Shown here one piece after another: positions 9,079 to 17,936 of a stretch of DNA of 37,338 bases. The position numbers and the translations under genes were made by a program. Numbering within the stretch: position 1 is the first letter of the stretch; each line of letters opens with the position of its first letter. This DNA is from Pigmentiphaga humi. GTDB lineage: Bacteria > Pseudomonadota > Gammaproteobacteria > Burkholderiales > Burkholderiaceae_B. The notes beneath the pieces were generated by a model, which saw nothing but the letters and a program-made list of their open reading frames with translations, was not told the origin of the DNA and made no database searches. Where the stretch lies: positions 1 to 37,338 of the forward strand of contig NZ_UWPJ01000041.1 of assembly GCF_900606115.1 (NCBI RefSeq). The letters run 5' to 3'.

Positions 9079-10344
9079 ATGGACCAGACACTTCCCCTCG
9101 ACCAGATCATGCGCCAGATCGGCAGCCACGCGCGCGCCGCCGCGCGCGTGGTGGCGCGCGCCGACGGCCGCACCAAGGCCGCGGCCCTGCGCGCCATGGC
9201 GGAGGCGCTGCGGGCCCGCAAGACGTGGCTGCAGGCAGAAAACGCCAAAGACCTGCAGGCGGCCCGGGCCAGCGGACTGGATGCCGCGCTGGTCGACCGG
9301 CTGACACTGTCCGACAAGGCGCTCGGCCTGATGGCGACGGGCCTGGAACAGATCGCCGCCATGCCCGATCCGGTCGGCGAATTGACCGAGACCCGCCTGC
9401 GGCCCAATGGCATGCAGGTCGCGCGCATGCGCGTCCCACTGGGCGTGATCGCCATCGTCTACGAATCGCGGCCGAACGTCACCATCGATGCCGCGGCGCT
9501 GTGCCTGAAATCCGGCAACGCCACCATCCTGCGCGGCGGTTCCGAGGCCATCCACTCCAATACCGCGCTGGGACGCATCGTGCGCGAGGGGCTGGAAGCG
9601 GCCGGCCTGCCCGCCGACGCGGTGCAGGTCGTCGAAACGACCGATCGCGCCGCCGTCGGCATGCTGGCCACCATGACCGACTACGTGGACGTCATCGTGC
9701 CGCGCGGCGGCAAGGGCCTGATCAAGCGCCTGTCCGACGAGGCGCGCGTCCCCGTGATCAAGCACCTGGACGGCATCTGCCATGTCTACGTGGACCGCGC
9801 AGCCGATCTCGCCAAGGCCCGCACCATCGCCTTCAACGCCAAGACCTATCGCTACGGCATCTGCGGCGCCATGGAAACGCTGCTGGTCCATGCCGACGTT
9901 GCCCCGGCCTTCCTGCCCGGCATGGGCGAGGCCTTCTCGGCGCATGGCGTGGAATTGCGCGGCTGTGCGCGTACGCGCGCCCTGGTGCCCCAGGCCGTCG
10001 CCGCCACCGAGGAAGACTGGGATACCGAGTATCTCGGCCCCATCCTGTCGGTGAAAGTGGTGGACGACCTGGACGCCGCCATCGCCCACATCGAGGCCCA
10101 CGGCTCGCAGCACACCGACGCCATCGTCACCGAAGACCTGTCCGCCGCCCGCCGCTTCCAGCGCGAAGTGGACTCCAGCTCGGTCTACGTCAACCTGCCC
10201 ACCTGCTTTGCCGATGGCTACGAGTACGGCCTGGGCGCGGAGATCGGCATCTCCACCAACAAGCTGCATGCGCGCGGGCCGGTCGGCCTGGAAGGCCTGA
10301 CGACGCTGAAGTGGGTGCTGACCGGTGACGGCCAGACTAGGTGA
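9079..10344 (+). CDS. proA: Glutamate-5-semialdehyde dehydrogenase (gamma-glutamyl phosphate reductase)
   Basis: A 421-residue enzyme that reduces gamma-glutamyl phosphate with NADPH in proline biosynthesis. It has the aldehyde-dehydrogenase fold: [10 protein letters not shown] and [12 protein letters not shown] in the cofactor-binding part, PRGGKGLI, and the catalytic cysteine at residue 234 in [11 protein letters not shown]. It ends in [13 protein letters not shown], the usual ProA terminus. It follows holA by 34 bp. Its last codon and TGA fall in sequence (TAGGTGACC) that is also found at the end of the RNA methyltransferase gene, where the same repeat family begins. Confidence 0.96.
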   Translation: MDQTLPLDQIMRQIGSHARAAARVVARADGRTKAAALRAMAEALRARKTWLQAENAKDLQAARASGLDAALVDRLTLSDKALGLMATGLEQIAAMPDPVGELTETRLRPNGMQVARMRVPLGVIAIVYESRPNVTIDAAALCLKSGNATILRGGSEAIHSNTALGRIVREGLEAAGLPADAVQVVETTDRAAVGMLATMTDYVDVIVPRGGKGLIKRLSDEARVPVIKHLDGICHVYVDRAADLAKARTIAFNAKTYRYGICGAMETLLVHADVAPAFLPGMGEAFSAHGVELRGCARTRALVPQAVAATEEDWDTEYLGPILSVKVVDDLDAAIAHIEAHGSQHTDAIVTEDLSAARRFQREVDSSSVYVNLPTCFADGYEYGLGAEIGISTNKLHARGPVGLEGLTTLKWVLTGDGQTR

Positions 10345-10580
10345 CCACCTACGCGCTTACGCGCGCCCGGCATGGTGGGCCCCAGCCGCTACGCGACAGC
10401 CCCCCGAGGGGGCCTGGGCCCGCCTTGGGGCGGCCCGGCGCCGGGGCATGGTGGGCCCCCAGCCGCTACGCGGCAGCCCCCCGAGGGGGGCTGGGCCCGC
10501 CTTGGGGCGGCCCGGCGCCGGGCCCAGGGGCGAAGCGGGTGGACCGGCAAAGCCGGATCCACCGCTTCCTGGATCTGGGC
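10345..10580. repeat. Intergenic repeat family, copy 2: carrying two tandem 76-bp units
   Basis: It starts at the proA stop with ACCTACGCGCTTACGCGCG like the other left arms. The central CCCCCCAGGGGG is replaced by two tandem GC-rich units. It closes with GCGAAGCGGGTGGACCGG, AAAGCCGGATCCACCGC and TTCCTGG, the reverse complement of the right arm of copies 4 and 5. Between it and the next gene (10581-10666) nothing but a ribosome binding site is evident. Confidence 0.85.
10371..10523. repeat. Tandem duplication of a 76-bp GC-rich unit
   Basis: Two successive units begin with CATGGTGGGCCCC at 10371 and 10447. They differ at a few positions (for example CGCGACAG versus CGCGGCAG). Each contains CAGCCCCCCGAGGGGG, CTGGGCCCGCCTTGGGGCGG and the perfect palindrome CCCGGCGCCGGG. 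Copy 3 at 12740-12815 holds one unit and the remaining copies none, so the unit number varies between loci. Confidence 0.85.
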
Positions 10581-10666
10581 AAACTGTTTGGAACTGTGGC
10601 AGCGCGTTCTTTTGTTTTTATGCGATCGCGGGCTGGGCTTGGCATGACCATCATGAGGAATCTCGT

Positions 10667-11089
10667 ATGCTGTGGGTAAAGGCTTTTCATATTGTTTTCG
10701 TCGCGTCGTGGTTTGCGGGGCTGTTTTACCTGCCGCGGATTTTCGTGAATCTGGCGCAGGAAACGAATGCCGCCGCGGCGACGCGCCTGCTCGGCATGGC
10801 GCGCCGCCTGTACCGCTTCACCACCATGCTGGCCGTGCCGGCTCTGCTGCTGGGCCTGTGGCTGTACGTGGGCTACGGCATCGGCATGGGTCCGGGCAAT
10901 GGCTGGATGCACGCCAAGCTGCTGGTGGTCCTGCTGGCGCTGGGCTATCACCACGCCTGTGGCAGCCTGCTGCGCAAGTTCGAAGCCGGCCGCAATGCGC
11001 GGTCGCACGTGTTCTACCGCTGGTTCAATGAAGTACCCGTGCTGCTGCTGCTGGCCGCCACCATTTTCGTCGTCGTCAAACCTTTCTGA
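10667..11089 (+). CDS. HemJ-like/CopD family integral membrane protein
   Basis: A 140-residue, probably four-helix membrane protein. The first helix reads LWVKAFHIVFVASWFAGLFY, the hallmark of the HemJ (UPF0093) family, with the conserved His; a second conserved stretch is HAKLLVVLLALGYHH. HemJ proteins oxidise protoporphyrinogen IX to protoporphyrin IX in haem synthesis, but many members are annotated only as CopD-like, so the function is probable rather than shown. The ATG at 10667 is chosen because GAGGA (10655-10659) precedes it by 7 bases and the length then fits; upstream extension would translate the repeat element. It lies 12 bp before the methyltransferase gene. Confidence 0.8.
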   Translation: MLWVKAFHIVFVASWFAGLFYLPRIFVNLAQETNAAAATRLLGMARRLYRFTTMLAVPALLLGLWLYVGYGIGMGPGNGWMHAKLLVVLLALGYHHACGSLLRKFEAGRNARSHVFYRWFNEVPVLLLLAATIFVVVKPF

Positions 11090-11101
11090 TCCGAGCCCGC
11101 C

Positions 11102-12712
11102 TTGTCCGATACTCCCGAGCGCAAAAAACTGACGCTGAACACCCGCCCCGGCGAACGCGCTACGCGCCCGTCCGAGGATTCGTCCGGCGCCGACAGGCGT
11201 GTCCGCTCGGGCGCGCGCGCGCATCGCGTGGCGCGCGCCGCGCTGGAAACCGGCAAGCAGGGCTCCGCCGAGGCGCCGGCCGGCGAGCGCGGCGACGCCG
11301 CGCCTTCGCGGCCCCGCCCCGGGGATCGCGCAACGCCTCCAGGCCGCCGTGCTCCGGCAGAACGTTCCGACCGGCCACGCTCGCGCGAAGACCGGCCCCT
11401 CTCCTCCTCCCGGCGCCGTCCGGACGAAGGCGGCGGTGACGCCGCCTACCGCTCCCGGCGCGACGAAGCCGGCAATGCCCAAACCGGCGGACCGCGCCCC
11501 GGACGCCCGCGCGAGCGCCGCCCTGCCGCGGACGCCGCGCCGCGCCAGCACGTCATCGCCCGTCCGGGGGAAAACTTCGCGGTCTTCGCTCCCTGCCCCC
11601 TGGGACTGGAACACGCACTGACCGACGAATTGCATGCCCTGGGCTTCGACGACGCCCATCCGGGCCGCGCCGGCGTCCATTTCACCGCCGACTGGACCGG
11701 CATGATGCGCGCCAACCTGCATTCGCGGCTGGCCACCCGCATCCTGGTCCGCGTCGCCCATGGCCCGGTGCAGAACGAAGACGAGCTGCTGGAACTGGCC
11801 CGGGCCACGCCCTGGGAACATTGGTTCGGCGCGGAACAGACCCTGCGCGTCGACACCTCGGCCGTGCGCAGTCCCATGAAAAGCCTGCAGTTCTGCAATC
11901 TGCGGGTCAAGGACGGCATCTGCGACCGGCTGCGCGAACGCGAAGGCGAGCGCCCCAGCATCGACACCGTGCGGCCCGATGCCCGCGTCCATGCCTTTCT
12001 GGACGAGACCAGCGCCACGCTCTATCTCGACACCTCGGGCGAATCGCTGTTCAAGCGCGGATGGCGGCTCGACAAAGGCGAAGCGCCGCTGCGCGAAAAT
12101 CTCGCGGCCGGGTTGCTGGCGCTGTCGGGCTGGCCGGGCAACGTGCCTCTCATCGATCCGTTCTGCGGCAGCGGCACCATTCTCATCGAAGCGGCGCTCA
12201 AAGCGCTTGGCGTGCCGCCCGGCATCTCCCGGCCCTTCGCATTCGAGCGGCTGCGCGGCCACCAGGCGCGCCACTGGCGCGACCTCAAGGACGACGCCCG
12301 CGCCCGCATCCTGCCGGAACTTCCCATCCAGATGGCCGGCGCCGACATCGACCCGCATGCGATCGAAGCGGCGCGCGACAACGCCCATCGCGCAGGCCTG
12401 ACCGACGAGGCCGTGTATTTCGAAGTCGCCGACGCGCGCGACACCTGCCCGCTGGACGACCAGGCCGGCTGGCTGATCACCAATCCGCCCTACGGCGAAC
12501 GCCTGGACCTGGAAGAAGACCGCCAGTTGTGGACGGAATGGGCCAGCACCCTGAAACGCGAATTCGGCGGCTGGCAATTGCACGTCATCACCAGCGACTT
12601 CGACCTGCCCAAGAAGCTGCGCCTGGATCCGTTCCGCCGCACCCCCATCTACAACGGCGCCCTGGATTGCCGGCTGTTCGGCTTCCAGCTGGTCCAGGGT
12701 CAGTATAGGTAA
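11102..12712 (+). CDS. THUMP-domain class I SAM-dependent RNA methyltransferase (RlmL/YcbY N-terminal type) with long basic N-terminal extension
   Basis: A 536-residue protein, TTG start at 11102. Residues 1 to about 155 are low complexity, rich in Arg, Ala, Pro, Glu and Ser (segments like RRPDEGGGD and RSRRDEAG), and predicted disordered. A THUMP-like RNA-binding region follows (from about FAVFAPCPLGLEHAL). The Rossmann methyltransferase has DPFCGSGT at 352-359 and the N6/N2-type catalytic NPPYGE at 461-466. This family methylates guanine N2 of 23S rRNA (RlmL, G2445 in E. coli) or related sites; the exact target here is inferred. The RlmK half of fused RlmKL is absent. The true start could lie further in, but codon usage and the open frame support the extension. 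It ends in a copy of the intergenic repeat. Confidence 0.87.
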   Translation: MSDTPERKKLTLNTRPGERATRPSEDSSGADRRVRSGARAHRVARAALETGKQGSAEAPAGERGDAAPSRPRPGDRATPPGRRAPAERSDRPRSREDRPLSSSRRRPDEGGGDAAYRSRRDEAGNAQTGGPRPGRPRERRPAADAAPRQHVIARPGENFAVFAPCPLGLEHALTDELHALGFDDAHPGRAGVHFTADWTGMMRANLHSRLATRILVRVAHGPVQNEDELLELARATPWEHWFGAEQTLRVDTSAVRSPMKSLQFCNLRVKDGICDRLREREGERPSIDTVRPDARVHAFLDETSATLYLDTSGESLFKRGWRLDKGEAPLRENLAAGLLALSGWPGNVPLIDPFCGSGTILIEAALKALGVPPGISRPFAFERLRGHQARHWRDLKDDARARILPELPIQMAGADIDPHAIEAARDNAHRAGLTDEAVYFEVADARDTCPLDDQAGWLITNPPYGERLDLEEDRQLWTEWASTLKREFGGWQLHVITSDFDLPKKLRLDPFRRTPIYNGALDCRLFGFQLVQGQYR

Positions 12713-12869
12713 CCCCCCTACGCGCTTACGCGCGCCCAGAATGGTAGGCCCCCAGCCGCTACGCGGCAGCCCCCCAAGGGGGCCTGGGCCCGCCTTGGGG
12801 CGGCCCGGCGCCGGGCCCAGAGGGGCGAAGCCGGCGGACTGGCGAAGCCAGATCCGCGGTTTCCTCGGT
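12713..12869. repeat. Intergenic repeat family, copy 3: one 76-bp unit
   Basis: It begins right after the methyltransferase TAA with CCCCCCTACGCGCTTACGCG, carries one GC-rich unit (GTAGGCCCCCAGCCGCTACG to CCCGGCGCCGGGCCC), and ends with GGCGGACTGGCGAAGCCAG and ATCCGCGGTTTCCT. The arm is the same as the closing half of copy 2. No partner arm is seen before the next gene. Confidence 0.85.
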
Positions 12870-12965
12870 CAAAATCCATTTTTTTTACCAACGAGGCCTT
12901 CTGCGGCTGCCGTGTCGAATTCGTGCGCGCGTCCCCCCAATCTGTGGGGAATTGGGTACACACAC

Positions 12966-12994
12966 TTGCCAGACCCTGGGGTTTCCCCTAATAT
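12966..12994 (+). promoter_or_regulatory. Promoter of the 63-residue protein gene
   Basis: TTGCCA (12966-12971) and TAATAT (12989-12994) are 17 bp apart. The transcript would start near 13001, giving a leader of about 45 nt. Confidence 0.5.
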
Positions 12995-13005
12995 AGGGTT
13001 ATTAC

Positions 13006-13023
13006 CTAGGTGACACCACCTAG
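13006..13023 (+). promoter_or_regulatory. Small hairpin in the leader of the 63-residue protein gene
   Basis: Perfect 7-bp arms CTAGGTG and CACCTAG with a four-base ACAC loop, between the promoter and the ribosome binding site AAAGGA (13034-13039). It could be an operator, a 5' stabilising stem or chance; nothing links it to a known regulator. Confidence 0.35.
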
Positions 13024-13045
13024 CAATCAAGTGAAAGGAACCAGC

Positions 13046-13237
13046 ATGAAATACGTTCAAGACAGCAAGTTGACCGACACCCTCGAGCGCGAGCTGATCC
13101 GTGACGAGCTGGCCAATGAGTTCGACCAGCCCAAGCCGTTCTCGGCCCTGCGCAACGGCGCCGTCAAGGTCCTGGAGTTCATCGCCACGCTGAAGGCCAA
13201 CGCCCGCCGCTACAACGTTCAATACGTCAACGGCTAA
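13046..13237 (+). CDS. Small conserved-looking protein of unknown function (63 residues)
   Basis: I do not recognise a family. The 63-residue protein begins MKYVQDSKLTDTLERELIRD and ends RRYNVQYVNG. It is charged and probably helical in its first half (DTLERELIRDELANEF), has no signal peptide and no membrane segment. The case for a real gene is good: AAAGGA sits 6 bases before the ATG at 13046, a promoter with 17-bp spacing lies upstream, and a strong bidirectional terminator follows at once. An in-frame ORF start at 13010 lacks a ribosome binding site. It is monocistronic, between the RNA methyltransferase and the convergent efflux operon. The clean signals suggest substantial expression. 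Confidence 0.8.
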   Translation: MKYVQDSKLTDTLERELIRDELANEFDQPKPFSALRNGAVKVLEFIATLKANARRYNVQYVNG

Positions 13238-13247
13238 GGATCAGTAC

Positions 13248-13292
13248 AAAAAACGCCCCGGCTCCTTTCTTCGGAGCCGGGGCGTTTTTTTT
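13248..13292. terminator. Bidirectional intrinsic terminator between the 63-residue protein gene and oprM
   Basis: A-tract, then ACGCCCCGGCTCC, loop TTTCTTC, then GGAGCCGGGGCGT and eight T. The 13-bp perfect stem with A and T flanks serves both converging transcripts. Confidence 0.95.
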
Positions 13293-13309
13293 GCCGCGGG
13301 GCCGGCGCC

Positions 13310-14761
13310 CTATTGGCGCACCGTGGCCGCAGCAGCGGGTTGCTGGGTGGAGACGACGGTGTTTTCTTCCCAGCCGCCGCCCAGGGACTTGTACAAGGCC
13401 ACCAGGTTGTTCAGGCGCTGGGTACGCGCCTGGAGCAGCCCTTGCTCCGCCGTGAACAGCGAGCGCTGGGCGTCGAGCAGCGTCAGATAGCTCTCCACGC
13501 CGTTCCGGTAGCGCATGTCGGACAGCTCGAAGCTGCGCTGCGACGCCTCCACCAGCGCCTGCTGGGCCTGGATCTGCATATCGTAGCTTCCCTTGGCGTC
13601 GAGCGCGTCGGCCACTTCCCGGAATGCGGTCTGGATGGACTTCTCGTAGTTGGCGACGGCGACATTCTTGCGCGCCTCCGCCAGGTCCAGATTGGCGCGG
13701 TTGCGGCCCGCATCGAACAGGGGCAGGCTGATCTGGGGCGCGAAGCTCCAGGCGTGCGAGCCGCTGTCGAACAGGCCCGACAGCTGGCTGCTGGCGGTGC
13801 CGAATGAGCCCGTCAGCGAAATGCGCGGGAAGAACGCGGCACGGGCTGCGCCGATGTTCGCGTTGGCGCTGCGCAGTTGCTGCTCGGCAGCGCGGACGTC
13901 GGGCCGGCGCTCGATCAGCTGGGACGACAGGCCCACGGGCACGTCGGTCATCAGCGACTGCTCATGCAGCGGCCGCGGGGGCGGCAGGCCGGCCGGCAGG
14001 GGCTGGCCGATCAGCAGCACGATGGCATTGGTGGCCTGCGCCTTGGAGCGCTCGGCCACGGCGTGCTCGGCGCGCGCGCTCTGGATCAGCGACTCGGCCT
14101 GCTGGAACTCCAGTCCGGAAGCCGCGCCCGCATCGTAGCGCAGCTTGATCAGATCGTAGGATTCCTGGCGCGTCTTCAGCGTACGCTCCGCCAGCGCCAG
14201 CAACTCGTCGCTGGCCCGCTCGTTCAGATAAGCGTTGGCCAACTGGGCGATCAGGCTGATCTGGGTACTGCGGCGGCTTTCCTCGGTAGCCAGGTACTGG
14301 TTCAGCGCCGCGGCGCTCAGGCTGCGCACCCGGCCGAACAGGTCCAGCTCGTAGGCGGTCACGCCCAGGTTGACCTGATAGGTGCTGCCGACCGCGGCAC
14401 GGCCGGAATACGACAGATCGGCCGGCGTGCGCTGGCGCGTTCCGTTCGCATTGCCGCTGAGAGTCGGGAACTGGTCGGCGCGCGTCACGCCGTACTGCGC
14501 GCGCGCGATCTCGATGTTGAGAACCGCCACGCGCAGGTCGCGGTTGTTTTCCAGCGCGACGTCGACCAGCCGCTGCAGCCGCGGATCGCCGAAGAACTGG
14601 CGCCAGCCTATGTCGGCCGCCAGTTGCTGCCCGCTGGCCGCCGCGGCGCCGTGGGCGGAGAAATCCGCCTCCACCGGCGCCGCCGGGCGCTCGTATTCGG
14701 GCATCAGCGAGCATCCGCCCAGCAGCGCGGCGATGGCCGCCGCCATGAGTGTCTTGCTCAT
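13310..14761 (-). CDS. oprM: Outer-membrane channel lipoprotein of the RND efflux pump (OprM/NodT family)
   Basis: TolC-type outer-membrane factor, 483 residues from ATG 14761. This start is chosen because AAGGA (14773-14769 on the minus strand) lies 7 bases before it and the protein then begins MSKTLMAAAIAALLGGCS, a lipoprotein signal with the lipidated Cys at residue 17. The two OEP repeats that build the alpha-helical tunnel are visible, including NRDLRVAVLNIEIARAQYG near the N-terminus and ERRPDVRAAEQQLRSANANI in the second half. The start lies one base beyond the acrB TGA, so translation is probably coupled. The longer reading to 14818 would overlap acrB. The terminal 20 residues are Gln/Ala rich and likely flexible. 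Confidence 0.93.
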   Translation of the reverse strand: MSKTLMAAAIAALLGGCSLMPEYERPAAPVEADFSAHGAAAASGQQLAADIGWRQFFGDPRLQRLVDVALENNRDLRVAVLNIEIARAQYGVTRADQFPTLSGNANGTRQRTPADLSYSGRAAVGSTYQVNLGVTAYELDLFGRVRSLSAAALNQYLATEESRRSTQISLIAQLANAYLNERASDELLALAERTLKTRQESYDLIKLRYDAGAASGLEFQQAESLIQSARAEHAVAERSKAQATNAIVLLIGQPLPAGLPPPRPLHEQSLMTDVPVGLSSQLIERRPDVRAAEQQLRSANANIGAARAAFFPRISLTGSFGTASSQLSGLFDSGSHAWSFAPQISLPLFDAGRNRANLDLAEARKNVAVANYEKSIQTAFREVADALDAKGSYDMQIQAQQALVEASQRSFELSDMRYRNGVESYLTLLDAQRSLFTAEQGLLQARTQRLNNLVALYKSLGGGWEENTVVSTQQPAAAATVRQ

Positions 14762-14762
14762 A

Positions 14763-17700
14763 TCAATTTCCTTCATGCTTGACTGTACCGGCCGCGCCCT
14801 GTCCAGGCTCATCGTCATGGTGGCCCATGATGTGCAGCGATTCGGGCTTGGTCCTGAACAGCTTGAGCACCACGACGAAGAACACGGGCACCAGGAACAC
14901 CGCCAGCAGCGTGGCCGAGATCATGCCGCCCATCACGCCGGTGCCGATGGCGCGCTGCGCGCCCGAGCTGGCGCCGGTGGCGATGGCCAGCGGCAGCACG
15001 CCCAGGATGAACGCCAGCGAGGTCATGATGATGGGGCGGAAGCGCAGGCGCGCCGCCTCGATGGTGGCCTCGGCCAGTCCCTTGCCTTCGGCATAGAGAT
15101 CCTTGGCGAACTCGACGATCAGGATGGCGTTCTTGGCAGACAGGCCGATGATGGTGATCAGACCCACCTTGAAGAATACGTCGTTGGGCATGCCCACCAG
15201 CGTGACCGCCAGCACTGCGCCCAGGATCCCCAGCGGCACCACCAGGACCACCGAGAACGGAATGGACCAGCTTTCGTACAGCGCGGCCAGCACCAGGAAC
15301 ACCACCAGCAGCGACAGCGTCAGCAGGATGGGCACCTGGGCGCCGGACACGCGTTCCTGCAGCGACTGGCCGGTCCATTCATAGCCGATGCCCGGCGGCA
15401 GCTCGCGCACCAGCCGTTCCATCTCGGTCATGGCGTCGCCGGTGCTGAAGCCCGGCTTGGCGTCGCCCGAGAGCTTGTAGGCGGGATAGCCGTTGTAGCG
15501 GATCACCTGCACCGGACCCTTGGCCCACTCGGACGACGCGAATGCCGAGAACGGCACCAGGCCTCCGCTCGCATTGGCCGCGTACAGGCGCAGCAAGTCG
15601 TCCGGCGACATGCGGCTGCCGGCCTCGGCCTGCACGATCACGCGCTGGACCCGTCCGGCGTTGATGAAGTCGTTCACCACGGCCGAGCCCACCGAGGTGG
15701 ACAGCGCCGAGCGGATCGAATCGAAGGACACGCCCAGGGCGTTGGCCTTTTCGCGGTCGATCAGCAGGCGCAGTTCCGGCGCGTCCTCCAGGCCTTCGAC
15801 GCGGGCATACGCGATCACGTCGCTCTTGGCGACGGCGCCCAGCAACTGGTCGCGCGCGTCGCGCAGCGCGTTGTGGCCCAGGCCGCCGCGGTCCTGCAGG
15901 CGGAAGGTGAAACCGGTCGCGTTGCCCAGTTCGGGAATGGCCGGCGGCACGATCGAGAACACCATGGCGTCCTTGATGCGCGCAAAGAAGCTGCCGTTGG
16001 CGCGCGCCGCCTCGGCCTGCGCCGATTCATCCGCGCCGCGCTCGGACCAGTCCTTCAGCGTCGCGAACGACAATGCCGCGTTCTGGCCCATGCCGGAGAA
16101 GCTGAAACCCAGAATGGTGATCATGGCCTTCACCGAGGGCCGCTCGGAATAATGCGCCTCCATGGCCTCGACCGCCTCGCGGGTGCGGTTGGCCGAAGCG
16201 CCGGGCGGCGTCTGGATGTCGGTGATCACGTAGCCCTGGTCTTCCGCGGGCAGGAACGACGACGGCAGGCGCAGGAAGGTATAGGCCATCACCGCCAGGA
16301 TCGCCACGTAGATCACCATATAGCGCCCGGTCTTGGCCAGGATGCGCCCCACCCAGTTCTGGTAGCCGTCCGCCGTCCGGTTGAAGCTGCGGTTGAACCA
16401 GCCGAAGAAGCCTTTCTTCTCGTCGTGTGCGCCCTTGGCGATCGGCTTGAGCAGCGTGGCGCACAGCGCCGGCGTCAGCGACAGGGCCAGGAAACCCGAG
16501 AACATGATGGAAGTGGCCATGGCCAGCGAGAACTGCCGGTAGATCACGCCCACCGAGCCGCTCATGAAGGCCAGCGGCAGGAACACCGCCGTGAGGACCA
16601 GCGTAATGCCGATGATGGCGCCGCTGATCTGGCCCATGGCCTTGCGGGTGGCTTCCTTGGGCGGCAATCCTTCTTCGACCATGATCCGCTCGACGTTCTC
16701 CACCACCACGATGGCGTCGTCCACCAGGATGCCGATCACCAGCACCATGCCGAACATGGTCAGCACGTTGATCGAGAACCCGGCGACCAGCATGCACGCG
16801 AACGAGCCCATCAGGCAGATCGGCACCACGATGGAGGGAATCAGCGTGTAGCGGAAGTTCTGCAGGAACAGGAACATCACCAGGAACACCAGCACCATGG
16901 CCTCGACCAGGGTGTGGAGCACCTTCTCGATCGACGCCTTCACGAAGGGCGAAGTGTCGTAGGGAATGTCGTACTTGTAGTCGGGAGGGAAATAGGCCGC
17001 CAGTTCCGCCATCTTGGACTTGACGCCCTCGGCCGCCGACAACGCGTTGGCGCCCGGCGCCAATTGCACGGCCACGGCGGCGGTCGGCTTGCCGTTCAGG
17101 CGCGACGAGAACGCGTAGGTTTCGGCGCCGACCTCGATGCGCGCCACGTCGCGCAGGCGCACGGACGAACCGTCCGGATTGGCGCGCAGCACGATGTTGC
17201 CGAACTCCTCGGGCGTGGCCAGCTGGCCGCGCACGGAGATGCTCGCCGTGATCTGCTGGTCGGGGAAGTTGGGCTGGTCGCCGATGGCGCCGGCCGGCAG
17301 CTGCACGTTCTGGCCGGCAATGGCTGCGTTGACGTCGGCCGTGGACAGCTTGAAGCCCACCAGCTTGGCCGGGTCGATCCAGATGCGCATGGCCCGCTGC
17401 GAGGCGAACAACTGCGCCCGGCCCACGCCCGGGATACGGCGGATTTCGCTCAGCACGTTGCGGGTCAGGTAGTCGCCCAGCCCCACGGCGTCGGTCTCGC
17501 CGCTTTCGGAGGACAGGGTCAGCACCAGCAGGAAGTTGGTGCTGGCCTTCTCCACCCGCAGGCCTTGCTGCAGCACGGATTGCGGCAGGCGGGACTCGAC
17601 CCGCTTGATGCGGTTCTGCACGTCCACCGCCGCCAGGTCGGGATCGACGCCCGGCGCGAAGGTGATGTCGATTTCGGCGCGGCCAAAGTTGCTCTGCGAC

Positions 17701-17936
17701 TCGAAATACATCATGCCTTGCGCGCCGTTGAGCTCGTCCTCGATCAGGCTGGTGATCGACTGGGCCACGGTTTCGGCGGATGCGCCGGGATAGGTCGCCG
17801 ACACCGAGATGACGGGAGGCGCCACCGCCGGGTACTGCGACACCGGCAGGTTGGGAATGGCCAGCACGCCCGCCAGGATGATGAACAGCGCGACCACCCA
17901 GGCAAAGATCGGCCTGTTAATGAAAAATTGCGACAT
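14763..17936 (-). CDS. acrB: RND efflux pump inner-membrane transporter, AcrB/MexB (HAE-1) family
   Basis: A 1057-residue proton-driven multidrug exporter of usual length (about 1045-1055). It begins MSQFFINRPIFAWVVALFII as in AcrB. The proton-relay residues are present: Asp406 and Asp407 in VGILVDDAIVVVENVER (helix 4) and Lys935 in AKNAILIVEFAKD (helix 10). Twelve membrane segments and two large periplasmic loops are implied by the sequence, for example VLVFLVMFLFLQNFRYTLIP. Drugs are taken from the periplasm and passed to the outer channel through AcrA. It is the middle gene of acrA-acrB-oprM; 151 bp separate it from acrA, longer than usual, with no evident promoter or terminator. Confidence 0.96.
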   Translation of the reverse strand: MSQFFINRPIFAWVVALFIILAGVLAIPNLPVSQYPAVAPPVISVSATYPGASAETVAQSITSLIEDELNGAQGMMYFESQSNFGRAEIDITFAPGVDPDLAAVDVQNRIKRVESRLPQSVLQQGLRVEKASTNFLLVLTLSSESGETDAVGLGDYLTRNVLSEIRRIPGVGRAQLFASQRAMRIWIDPAKLVGFKLSTADVNAAIAGQNVQLPAGAIGDQPNFPDQQITASISVRGQLATPEEFGNIVLRANPDGSSVRLRDVARIEVGAETYAFSSRLNGKPTAAVAVQLAPGANALSAAEGVKSKMAELAAYFPPDYKYDIPYDTSPFVKASIEKVLHTLVEAMVLVFLVMFLFLQNFRYTLIPSIVVPICLMGSFACMLVAGFSINVLTMFGMVLVIGILVDDAIVVVENVERIMVEEGLPPKEATRKAMGQISGAIIGITLVLTAVFLPLAFMSGSVGVIYRQFSLAMATSIMFSGFLALSLTPALCATLLKPIAKGAHDEKKGFFGWFNRSFNRTADGYQNWVGRILAKTGRYMVIYVAILAVMAYTFLRLPSSFLPAEDQGYVITDIQTPPGASANRTREAVEAMEAHYSERPSVKAMITILGFSFSGMGQNAALSFATLKDWSERGADESAQAEAARANGSFFARIKDAMVFSIVPPAIPELGNATGFTFRLQDRGGLGHNALRDARDQLLGAVAKSDVIAYARVEGLEDAPELRLLIDREKANALGVSFDSIRSALSTSVGSAVVNDFINAGRVQRVIVQAEAGSRMSPDDLLRLYAANASGGLVPFSAFASSEWAKGPVQVIRYNGYPAYKLSGDAKPGFSTGDAMTEMERLVRELPPGIGYEWTGQSLQERVSGAQVPILLTLSLLVVFLVLAALYESWSIPFSVVLVVPLGILGAVLAVTLVGMPNDVFFKVGLITIIGLSAKNAILIVEFAKDLYAEGKGLAEATIEAARLRFRPIIMTSLAFILGVLPLAIATGASSGAQRAIGTGVMGGMISATLLAVFLVPVFFVVVLKLFRTKPESLHIMGHHDDEPGQGAAGTVKHEGN

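Noticed and set aside
10325..11089. Longer start for the HemJ-like gene at 10325
   Set aside because: It would translate the whole repeat element; the ATG at 10667 has a ribosome binding site and the family start.
13310..14818. Longer oprM start at 14818
   Set aside because: It would overlap acrB and put 19 residues before the lipoprotein signal; the ATG at 14761 has a good ribosome binding site.
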